DNA of 9,019 nt, taken from assembly GCA_003489345.1 (NCBI GenBank), contig DNIT01000151.1, forward strand, positions 3,281 to 12,299, in the 5' to 3' direction. This stretch comes from Pelotomaculum sp. GTDB taxonomy: Bacteria > Bacillota > Desulfotomaculia > Desulfotomaculales > Pelotomaculaceae. The translations under genes were made by a program, and so were the position numbers. Below are positions 1-5,320 of this stretch, in pieces (positions within the stretch are counted from its first letter, which is position 1; each line of letters starts with the position of its first letter). The notes below the pieces were generated by a model. It ran no database searches, was not told the origin of the DNA, and saw nothing but the letters and a program-made list of their open reading frames with translations.

Positions 1-149
1 AAAGACGGATAATTTTTCAGGATTTCCTCCCGGCTTGAGCCGGCTGCGAGGTTATCTAAAATAACTGAGACGGGGATTCTGGTCCCAGCTATACAAGCTG
101 CTCCGTGACAAACTTCCGGATCGGTAGTTATTCGCTTTAGTAAACTCAC
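1..149 (-). CDS. DUF433 family protein, antitoxin-like, 3' end beyond window
   Basis: Translating the minus strand from a GTG at 149-147 gives 49 residues that stay open to the window edge. They read MSLLKRITTDPEVCHG, then a CIAGTRIPV motif, then ILDNLAAG and EEILKNYP. This is the typical start of DUF433 proteins (about 75 residues), small helix-turn-helix-like proteins usually encoded next to a PIN-like (DUF5615) toxin and thought to act as antitoxins. The GTG is preferred because GGAGGTG ends about 6 nt upstream; an in-frame ATG at 164-162 overlaps that ribosome binding site. It lies 48 bp after the RelB-like gene on the same strand, so the two are probably co-transcribed. The C-terminal third and any partner toxin would lie left of base 1. 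The family call is firm; the antitoxin role is inferred from the family. Confidence 0.82.
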   Translation of the reverse strand, partial: MSLLKRITTDPEVCHGAACIAGTRIPVSVILDNLAAGSSREEILKNYPS

Positions 150-197
150 AAGTAACACCTCCATTTAGTTCAGTTTTTTGGAGAATTTGAGAAAAGT

Positions 198-470
198 TTA
201 CTCATCAGCCATAGTCTCTAATTCTTCCATTGTCTTGACCATCACCTGCCCACTTTTCAACTGCTCAAGGCTTTCTCTTATACGCGCTTGGTTGGCCTCG
301 CTCAAAAACGGGCCTGCGGTGATTTCAAAAGGTATTTTACCTTGCCTGACAACGGCTTTGGCAAAAATATTTATAGCTGTGGTCATGTTCAAGCCCATTT
401 CATCAAAAAGTGTTTCGGCCTGCTTTTTAAGGTTTTCGTCCATACGGATTGTTACACTTGTAGTTGCCAT
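198..470 (-). CDS. RelB/DinJ family type II antitoxin
   Basis: A 90-residue protein with the layout of RelB/DinJ antitoxins. A ribbon strand (TSVTIRMDE, residues 4-12) is followed by two helices of a ribbon-helix-helix DNA-binding fold (about 12-24 and 28-42, including MTTAINIFAKAVV). The C-terminal tail (about 55-90, ending KTMEELETMADE) would wrap a RelE/YafQ-type toxin. The ATG at 470-468 is chosen because AAAGGAG lies just upstream; an upstream in-frame start would run through the promoter. Such antitoxins neutralise a ribosome-dependent mRNA endonuclease and repress their own promoter, and a fitting promoter and operator lie at 495-523. No RelE-like toxin follows: the next gene is DUF433. 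It is either an orphan antitoxin or part of a rearranged locus. Confidence 0.92.
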   Translation of the reverse strand: MATTSVTIRMDENLKKQAETLFDEMGLNMTTAINIFAKAVVRQGKIPFEITAGPFLSEANQARIRESLEQLKSGQVMVKTMEELETMADE

Positions 471-494
471 AGTATCAGCTCCTTTCTGACTTAT

Positions 495-523
495 ATTGTA
501 AGATAAATCACTTACAATGTCAA
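495..523 (-). promoter_or_regulatory. sigma-A promoter with RelB-type operator
   Basis: On the minus strand TTGACA (523-518) and TACAAT (500-495) are separated by exactly 17 bp, an almost consensus vegetative promoter. A perfect inverted repeat, ATTGTAAG (495-502) and CTTACAAT (511-518) around 8 bp, fills the spacer and touches both boxes. A ribbon-helix-helix antitoxin bound here would block RNA polymerase, the usual autoregulation of such genes. The -10 box is about 25 bp from the antitoxin start. Confidence 0.88.
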
Positions 524-531
524 TACATAGT

Positions 532-764
532 ATGCTAATTTTAGAAAAAATAAATGTGCAATTAATCATTCATCACATTTTGCACCTGGAATTTGAATCG
601 ACAGTTCTGACAGAAGATGACCTGGTGCGTTTTGCTCACTATGATTTGGAACTATATCATCAAAGAAACATCAATATTTGGAAGCCGTAGATGAGATGAG
701 GAAAGCGGGCATCAGGGAAGAGGACTTGAAGGTTTCAATTTGCGGAGCAATCCAGCGAACAATA
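532..764 (+). pseudogene. remnant of an unknown gene with a frameshift
   Basis: The frame from ATG 532 to TAG 690 encodes 52 residues with coding-like composition (LHLEFESTVLTEDDLVRFAH, then YDLELYHQ). At about 661-668, in a purine-rich CAAAGAAACA run, the coding character moves to another frame and reads HQYLEAVDEMRKAGI, then REEDLKVSICGAI, to about base 760. Joined, the two parts look like one amphipathic protein interrupted by a one-base deletion. Beyond about 764 the plus frame is antisense to the HicB-like remnant, so the 3' end appears lost at a junction. I see no ribosome binding site at 532, or at the in-frame ATG at 517. I do not recognise the family. That it is a decayed gene rests on amino-acid pattern only. 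Confidence 0.4.
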
Positions 765-912
765 TTTTTGATGTTTGACGCTTTTGGTATGGATTTACTG
801 TCTTCTACAAAACCCAACAACCAACCTGAAGCTGCATCAATAGCCATATCCACGGCTTCAGTCAAGGATGGTACTTTTTGGGGAGAAATACAGTCTTGGT
901 TTGTTTAGTCAT
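761..912 (-). pseudogene. HicB-like antitoxin remnant, frameshifted and truncated
   Basis: The minus strand at about 898-761 encodes SLTEAVDMAIDAASGWLLGF, then VEDSKSIPKASNIKNI. This matches the middle of HicB antitoxins, where a (T/S)L.EA...A..A..GWL segment is followed by an acidic stretch and IPKAS. A start with a good ribosome binding site (AAAGGAG, 9 nt upstream) lies at 912-910, but that frame reads MTKQTKTVFLPKKYHP and stops. The HicB-like frame is a different one, with its own stop at its 5' side. The N-terminal part normally carrying the FPDLPGC-type motif is missing, and after NIKNI the similarity ends at about 761, against the plus-strand remnant. The ATG overlaps the DUF2628 stop (ATGACTAA), so the two were probably translationally coupled. 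No hicA is visible. Confidence 0.6.
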
Positions 913-1155
913 AGATGTATACTCCTTTGTGCTTTAAATACCGGTAAAAATCGCTGTTGCCCTTGAACCCGCAATAGATCCATACCGGTATAATGCCGAT
1001 GCCTGCTGTCGCCAGGCTTAGCATCAGCATGAAAGCGCCTTTCCCAACCATCCTTTTATAAATATACCAAAAGGTCCTGCCAGCATGGCTACAGTATTCC
1101 AACCGGCTCGCCGCACCAAGATCATCCTCATCGGCTCCTTGTTGCACGAATTCAT
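905..1155 (-). pseudogene. DUF2628 membrane protein gene with -1 frameshift
   Basis: Two overlapping minus-strand frames together spell a DUF2628-like small membrane protein. The first, from ATG 1155 to TGA 1024, reads AGWNTVAMLAGPF near residues 17-29. The second, ending at TAA 907-905, reads FWYIYKRMVGKGAFMLML, then a hydrophobic stretch (SLATAGIGIIPVWIYCGF) and GNSDFYRYLKHKGVY. The family pattern WN.-aF..GPFW..Y+.M..G appears only if the frames are joined at the AAAA run at 1069-1072 (TTTT on the coding strand), where a fifth T would restore it. The usual DUF2628 end, two membrane segments and a G...Y.YLK tail, is present. Function in the family is unknown. The break could be real decay or a homopolymer sequencing error. 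Residues 1-16 of the first frame are less convincing and the true start is uncertain. Confidence 0.6.
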
Positions 1156-1160
1156 AAGAC

Positions 1161-1220
1161 TTGCATACGCCTTCAGTATATTTTCTTTTAAAAAAAATGC
1201 ATTGACGATTTTGCGGTTTT
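1161..1220 (+). repeat. 60-bp direct repeat, copy A
   Basis: Bases 1161-1220 match 5020-5080 in the same orientation: 55 of 61 aligned columns are identical, with one gap. Similarity stops abruptly at both ends (shared outer bases TTGCATA and TTGCGGTTTT). Copy A lies just upstream of the broken DUF2628 gene and left of the regulator-kinase-hydrolase block. Nature unknown: it could be a target duplication, a mobile-element end, or a dispersed intergenic repeat. Confidence 0.8.
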
Positions 1221-1252
1221 GAAAAAAAATAAAACCCTTGAAGTATTTTTAG

Positions 1253-1280
1253 AATTACTATTTTTTCAAGTATAGTAATT
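1253..1280. other. AT-rich inverted repeat
   Basis: AATTACTAT (1253-1261) and ATAGTAATT (1272-1280) form a perfect 9-bp stem with a 10-nt loop. It lies in the non-coding stretch between the DUF2628 remnant and the response regulator. It lacks G/C pairs, so it is a poor terminator and may be a protein-binding site or chance structure in AT-rich DNA. Confidence 0.45.
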
Positions 1281-1308
1281 ATATAACAATTATTCTTTTT
1301 TGAAAACG

Positions 1309-1358
1309 GTTTACGCGCAAACAACAAAAAATACGCCTAAACGACTTCGTTTACGCGT
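1309..1358 (+). promoter_or_regulatory. candidate operator upstream of LytTR regulator
   Basis: The 9-mer GTTTACGCG occurs at 1309-1317 and again at 1349-1357, 40 bp apart. The second copy is the right arm of a near-perfect palindrome, ACGCCTAAACGA (1333-1344) and TCGTTTACGCGT (1347-1358), with one C-C mismatch and a 2-nt centre. It sits about 20 bp upstream of an extended -10 element. LytTR regulators often bind paired direct repeats upstream of their targets. Autoregulation is an inference. Confidence 0.5.
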
Positions 1359-1377
1359 CTGGAGGTTTTTTAAATTG

Positions 1378-1386
1378 TGCTATACT
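1378..1386 (+). promoter_or_regulatory. extended -10 promoter of the response regulator gene
   Basis: TGCTATACT is an extended -10 element (TG-N-TATACT) placed 28 bp before the start codon. No good -35 box lies 16-18 bp upstream, which fits either an extended -10 promoter or one needing an activator at the palindrome ending at 1358. Confidence 0.5.
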
Positions 1387-1413
1387 AATTTATAGCGACA
1401 GGTAAAGGGCGGG

Positions 1414-2130
1414 ATGGTGTTGTATCGTGTTGCAATTTGTGATGATGAAAAGATTTTTCTGGCCAAAATGCAAAACCTGGTACAGGAAATTTTAAATGAG
1501 CTGGGCATCGAATATCAAATTGACACCTTTTCAACTGCAAAAGCACTGATGCAGACACTGGAGGCCGACCCTTCGCGCTATCAGATTCTGCTGCTGGACA
1601 TACTGATGGACCAGAACGGCGTGCAATTTGCCAAAGAACTTCGCGAAAAAGGCCATCACGAGGTCGGCATCGTTTTTGTAACAAGCGCCAAAGAGTATTC
1701 GCTGGAAGGCTACAGCGTTTTCCCCATCCATTATCTGACCAAGCCGGTGCAAAAAAAGCAGCTAGCCGAGGTGCTTATAAAGGATTACCGGCAAAATTTC
1801 CGGGCGAAAAAGATTGTTCTGCCCATGAGCGGAGGCTGCCAAATCCTTTTGGCGGACGATATTTACTATATCGAACTGCTCAACAGAACCGTTATTTTTC
1901 ATCTGGCAAAGGGCCATGTTTCGATTCCCGGAACGCTGAAAAGGCTGGAACCGCGCCTTCCGGAGGGGGTTTTTTTGCGCTGCCACAAAAGTTTTGCCGT
2001 TAACATCAATAAAATTCAGGGCTTGTCTCCTGACGGGTTCCGCCTGTTATCGGGCGTCACCGTCCCCATCGGAAGGGTCTACCGGCAGGAATCACTGCAG
2101 CAGATGATCGCGCATTTTCATGGCGGCTGA
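1414..2130 (+). CDS. LytTR-family response regulator (LytR/AgrA type)
   Basis: A 238-residue two-domain transcription regulator. The receiver domain spans about residues 4-122, with the acidic pocket D10-D11, the likely phosphorylated D62 in LLLDILMD, T90 and the conserved K110 in YLTKP. A LytTR DNA-binding domain covers about 132-236, with the typical DDIYYIE.LNR, F.RCHKSFAVNI and PIGR.Y sequences. The start ATG follows AAAGGG at a short distance; GTG 1417 and TTG 1420 are alternatives. Its likely partner is the GHKL kinase encoded tail-to-tail only 6 bp away, an unusual arrangement because such pairs are normally co-transcribed. The upstream palindrome suggests autoregulation. Targets cannot be read from the sequence, but the neighbouring hydrolase or kinase promoter is a candidate. 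Confidence 0.93.
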   Translation: MVLYRVAICDDEKIFLAKMQNLVQEILNELGIEYQIDTFSTAKALMQTLEADPSRYQILLLDILMDQNGVQFAKELREKGHHEVGIVFVTSAKEYSLEGYSVFPIHYLTKPVQKKQLAEVLIKDYRQNFRAKKIVLPMSGGCQILLADDIYYIELLNRTVIFHLAKGHVSIPGTLKRLEPRLPEGVFLRCHKSFAVNINKIQGLSPDGFRLLSGVTVPIGRVYRQESLQQMIAHFHGG

Positions 2131-2136
2131 GACATC

Positions 2137-3990
2137 CTAAGCCTGTTTGAGGGGAGCATTTGCGGCGCCGGGCGGAACCGGCAGCATAGTTTTGAGCGTG
2201 AAGCTGCAGTCGTCGTAGGAGATATCAAGAAGACTGCCGTATTTTTCCACAATGGTCTTGATTACCAAAATGCCGTAGCCGTGGGCGTCTTTTTCCTGCT
2301 TGGTGGTGAGAAAGCCTGCGCCGTTTTCAGTCAGCGCATTTTCTTTCGAATTGCTGCATCGAATGAGCAAAAAGTCGTTTTTCATTTTCACATACAGTTG
2401 GATCCATCTTTTGTTTTCCGGCACACCCGTACAGGCTTCGATGGCATTGTTGAGCAGGTTTAAAAACAGACTGCTCAGATCGTTGTCGGGAAGAGAAAGA
2501 GCCTTGGGAACCATTACCTCGTAGTCTATTCTAATGCCCTGCTTATAGGCCCGGGCAAACCGGTTGGTAAGAATACAGTTGAGCAGAAAATGGTTCGAAT
2601 ACACCACAGGGGAAGTGATTGCCTCCCAGCGGGAAATTCCCTGCACATATGCGGATATTTTATCCACATCGCCTTCCTCACAAAGGATTTGCAAGGCGGA
2701 GGCATGGTTGTTGATTTCATGGCGCAGCAGTTTGATTTGTTGTAAGTTTTCTACCGTGGCTTCGCAATATTCCAAAGTCAGCGCGTTTTTAAGCTTCATG
2801 ATCCGGATTTCCTCCTGATCCTTGGCGCGCTGTTGCAGGAATTCGAAGAGGTTGTAAAACCATATGGTTAAAATGATGCCGAAAAATGAAACTACATACA
2901 CATTATAGAGCACGTCGTATCTCATTGTTTGAGCGATAATCGTACACAAGCAGGCGATACTGGCAGCTGCGACACAGGGTGAAATAGAGCGCAGAAATAC
3001 ATTGCCGCGCCGCAGCTCCAATAGCAGCAGCACAACCATAATCAAAAACAGAAGCTGGTAAACCGGATTTATGACGGAAAGCAACCTGTAATAATCCAGG
3101 TGAAAAGCCGGCGGCAGCACCAGCGCGAGAAGGGCCGCTGCCAGAAATCCGCCCAGCACCAGATCGGTCGCCCGCTTGAGGTGAACCATCCGAATGCGCA
3201 AATACGCAATAATAAAAACAGGATATAATGTGTAGGTAAAACTGCGCATAAAAGAATTGATATCAGGCGGAAACAGCAGATAGGCAATATAAGTCCGGCC
3301 AACACTGTAAATCCCCCACAGGATGCAGAACAGGCCGAAAAATAAATTTGCCCGGCGGTTTATATAGGAGCGCATCGGCAGCGCGGAAAATACCGCACAA
3401 ACGAATCCTCCTAAAACGCATACCAGTGAAAGAAACATGTACAATATGGACTTCTTTACGGCAAACACATGCAGCGACGACAAGTTGCCCAAATAAACAG
3501 GCTGCAGGGAACTGGCGAAAATAGCATAAGGTGACCAGATTTTGATGAGCAGGTTTTTCCCCGCGGCTTGCTCCGGCAACGCCACGAAATGCAGGCCTAC
3601 CCCCGGATCGGTCTCAAGGGGCCGGTTCAGATTATCAAACAGCAGCGCCTCATCCAGGAACACCTGTATGCGCTGGTGAATGCTTACAAGCATCAGCGCG
3701 CCGTCTTGCACCGCGTGCTTCTCTGAAAGCGTGCGGCGTATTTGCAGCACTTCATCTGCTTTTAGAGAAATGTCCGCCGGGTAATGCTCCAAATTGCTCC
3801 AAATACTGTCGGAACCTTTTTGTAATTGCCATCCTTCGCTCAGCAAGAAAATATTGTCCGTCCTATAGGGCCGGGCATATTGACTCAAATAGAGCAAAAC
3901 TATACAGGCGGCTATTAGCGCCAGAAGGGTTTGCGCAAGGATTGCGGCGGGTAATCTGTGATCGTTTGTCTTCTGTTTGTAGTTCAGCAA
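2137..3990 (-). CDS. Sensor histidine kinase, 7TM receptor-like input, GHKL ATPase
   Basis: A 617-residue membrane kinase if translation begins at TTG 3990-3988, preceded by AGGAG at 8 nt. Any longer version would begin inside or beyond the promoter region. One membrane segment (about 17-36) leads to a beta-rich outer domain (about 38-177, including VFLDEALLFD and IKIWSPY), followed by seven hydrophobic segments between about 181 and 382. That order matches 7TMR-DISM receptors, which sense outer ligands. The cytoplasmic part has a coiled linker, a phospho-acceptor box LRHEINNHASAL with H424, an N box LLNNAIEA (N514/N515) and a glycine box HGYGI (about 570-574) of the HATPase_c_5/GHKL type used by AgrC/LytS-like kinases. 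Expected function: phosphorylate the adjacent LytTR regulator in response to an unknown signal. It is divergent from the hydrolase gene. Confidence 0.93.
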   Translation of the reverse strand: MLNYKQKTNDHRLPAAILAQTLLALIAACIVLLYLSQYARPYRTDNIFLLSEGWQLQKGSDSIWSNLEHYPADISLKADEVLQIRRTLSEKHAVQDGALMLVSIHQRIQVFLDEALLFDNLNRPLETDPGVGLHFVALPEQAAGKNLLIKIWSPYAIFASSLQPVYLGNLSSLHVFAVKKSILYMFLSLVCVLGGFVCAVFSALPMRSYINRRANLFFGLFCILWGIYSVGRTYIAYLLFPPDINSFMRSFTYTLYPVFIIAYLRIRMVHLKRATDLVLGGFLAAALLALVLPPAFHLDYYRLLSVINPVYQLLFLIMVVLLLLELRRGNVFLRSISPCVAAASIACLCTIIAQTMRYDVLYNVYVVSFFGIILTIWFYNLFEFLQQRAKDQEEIRIMKLKNALTLEYCEATVENLQQIKLLRHEINNHASALQILCEEGDVDKISAYVQGISRWEAITSPVVYSNHFLLNCILTNRFARAYKQGIRIDYEVMVPKALSLPDNDLSSLFLNLLNNAIEACTGVPENKRWIQLYVKMKNDFLLIRCSNSKENALTENGAGFLTTKQEKDAHGYGILVIKTIVEKYGSLLDISYDDCSFTLKTMLPVPPGAANAPLKQA

Positions 3991-4036
3991 GGCGACGTCT
4001 CCTGAAAAATATAGGTAGCACTGACCATGGCAAGTA

Positions 4037-4066
4037 TTTACAATTATACTATGATTATAGCATAAT
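4037..4066 (+). promoter_or_regulatory. promoter of the cysteine hydrolase gene
   Basis: TTTACA (4037-4042) and CATAAT (4061-4066) are separated by 18 bp and point toward the gene at 4092. Transcription would start near 4073, just before the AAAGGAGG ribosome binding site (4078-4085). It overlaps the opposite-facing kinase promoter, so the two genes may compete or share control. Confidence 0.5.
4054..4062 (-). promoter_or_regulatory. extended -10 promoter of the sensor kinase gene
   Basis: On the minus strand TGCTATAAT (4062-4054) is a full extended -10 element, closely resembling TGCTATACT before the response regulator gene. A second TATAAT-like box lies about 11 bp further downstream. The transcript would have a leader of roughly 55 nt before TTG 3990. 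Confidence 0.5.
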
Positions 4067-4091
4067 ATAACCAAAAGAAAGGAGGATCGAC

Positions 4092-4991
4092 ATGAAGTTA
4101 AATATGCAACCGGGAGATGTCTTAGTTTTTGAAGCCGGGGACGACTGGATCGGCAAGAGCATCGCATTCCTGACCAAATCCACCGTCAGTCACTCGGCAA
4201 TGGCTTTAGCGGACTGCCGAATTGTGGAAATGGGGCCGCATGGGATTGTGTCTCCGGGCGTACACGCCGATGAAAAAGGCAGAAAGGTTTACCTGCTGCA
4301 GCTGGAGCCCGGCCATCCGGCCCAGCCATTGCTGCAGGCAGCGGAATCCTACCTGCGGGAAGGGGTCGCTTTCGACTTTCCCGCTTTGTTTTTGCTGGCA
4401 GGACTTCTTATCTACCGTGCTATACGCCCCACCCCAAAGCTGCAACGACTCACGGATCTTGTGCTGCGGTTTGTTTGCAAGGGACTCGACGCGTTCATTA
4501 ACAAGCTGCGACAGCGCGGCCATACGCAAAAGGTAATGGTTTGCTCCCAGTTTGTATACCAGTGCTACCGCGATTGCGGCGAGGATTATCAAATTCACTT
4601 GCAGGGGGGCGATTTGCAAAAAGATACGAATATGGGGGATACCAATGAGACTATCCGCCTGATTGATCTGCTGGAGCAATCCGGTCCTATCAATACAAGC
4701 ATTGTGGATCTGCTCAGCCCGGAAGAGAGCGACATTTGTTCGGATCCCCAGCAATTGGCCCGAGAGCTGTACGCCGCGTTGACCGAATCCGAATCCAATG
4801 AAATACCCGCCGGCGCAGATATGCGTGGGCTGCTGCCCGTTGTCCAAAAACTTCTTGAACTTGTGGAACAGATCCTGCGGGAGACAGAACAGGATATTCC
4901 TATCAATGCTCTGTTCGTTACCCCCAACGATCTGCTGCATCATGCCAAAAACCTGCGTGTTGTGGAAACAGCCTACATAACAAGAGATTGA
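4092..4991 (+). CDS. YiiX-like permuted papain-fold cysteine hydrolase
   Basis: A 299-residue protein whose N-terminal half fits the YiiX/NlpC-P60-related permuted papain fold. It opens with QPGDVLVFEAGDDWIGKSIA and STVSHSAMALA (likely catalytic H34), has a following strand with RIVEMG (E46), and a late nucleophile segment MVCSQFVYQCY (C151). The order His, Glu, Cys is that of circularly permuted members, which act on amide or ester bonds in peptides or lipids. A hydrophobic stretch at about 96-111 could touch membrane; there is no signal peptide. Residues about 175-299 form an acidic helical extension that I do not recognise. ATG 4092 has a strong GGAGG at 4081-4085. It is transcribed divergently from the sensor kinase, 101 bp apart, suggesting control by that system. 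Substrate unknown. Confidence 0.8.
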   Translation: MKLNMQPGDVLVFEAGDDWIGKSIAFLTKSTVSHSAMALADCRIVEMGPHGIVSPGVHADEKGRKVYLLQLEPGHPAQPLLQAAESYLREGVAFDFPALFLLAGLLIYRAIRPTPKLQRLTDLVLRFVCKGLDAFINKLRQRGHTQKVMVCSQFVYQCYRDCGEDYQIHLQGGDLQKDTNMGDTNETIRLIDLLEQSGPINTSIVDLLSPEESDICSDPQQLARELYAALTESESNEIPAGADMRGLLPVVQKLLELVEQILRETEQDIPINALFVTPNDLLHHAKNLRVVETAYITRD

Positions 4992-5019
4992 CGCGTAGAG
5001 GACGGTTCGCCGGCGCATA

Positions 5020-5080
5020 TTGCATATGCCTTCAGTATATTTTATTTTGAGAAAATATGCATGGACGATTTTGCGGTTTT
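5020..5080 (+). repeat. 60-bp direct repeat, copy B
   Basis: Second copy of the element at 1161-1220, same orientation, starting 29 bp after the hydrolase stop codon. It differs by five substitutions and one extra base. It begins next to a small palindromic stretch, GCATATTGCATATGC (5015-5029), that copy A lacks. Confidence 0.8.
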
Positions 5081-5102
5081 TACGAATATCAAAAAAAAAA
5101 GG

Positions 5103-5129
5103 GTGTCAGGGGGACGGGGTTGTTGACAC
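5103..5129. repeat. REP-like hairpin, GTGTCA...TGACAC
   Basis: GTGTCA (5103-5108) and TGACAC (5124-5129) are perfect inverted arms around GGGGGACGGGGTTGT. In my experience this resembles the GTGTCA-GGGGGACGG-TGACAC motifs that are dispersed in clostridial genomes, often near single-strand (Y1/RAYT) transposases; no such transposase is present here. A partial similar string, TTGACAATGGGGACGA, occurs near 6525-6540. There is no poly-T tail, so it is not a terminator. Confidence 0.5.
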
Positions 5130-5212
5130 GCCTTGCGGCACAGGTTAATAGACATAAATTTTTTTAAGATTTATTTACCCCGCATGACTCCAAAACAATG
5201 ATGCAAATAACA

Positions 5213-5253
5213 ATCCCGTACCAATTTTGATAGTGGTACGGGATGCTTTTTTT
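5213..5253 (+). terminator. strong Rho-independent terminator
   Basis: A perfect 11-bp stem, ATCCCGTACCA (5213-5223) with TGGTACGGGAT (5234-5244), a 10-nt loop and GC followed by seven T. The T tract is on the plus strand, so it ends rightward transcription. The nearest plus gene stops 222 bp upstream, so it closes either a long 3' leader of the hydrolase mRNA or a separate small RNA from 4992-5212. Confidence 0.85.
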
Positions 5254-5293
5254 CATTATGGGATTATGTATGCTGCCATTAACCTTTTGTTGC

Positions 5294-5320
5294 AGCCCCA
5301 ACGTAAATTCCGCTGGGGCT
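5294..5320 (-). terminator. hairpin at the end of the cystatin-like gene
   Basis: AGCCCCA (5294-5300) and TGGGGCT (5314-5320) form a perfect 7-bp stem directly at the stop codon of the minus-strand gene. No U-rich tract follows on the minus strand (GCAACAAAAGG), so it is either a weak terminator or an mRNA-end stabilising hairpin. Confidence 0.45.

Noticed and set aside
671..865. A separate minus-strand gene starting at TTG 865
   Set aside because: The HicB-like similarity continues upstream of this codon and stops at about 761, so it is part of a remnant rather than a new gene.
4206..5018. A 270-residue minus-strand open frame
   Set aside because: It is antisense to the hydrolase gene, which has a strong ribosome binding site and catalytic motifs. 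Its residues show no family pattern.
5084..5100. Poly-A run as a minus-strand terminator
   Set aside because: On the minus strand the T run is not preceded by a stable GC stem.
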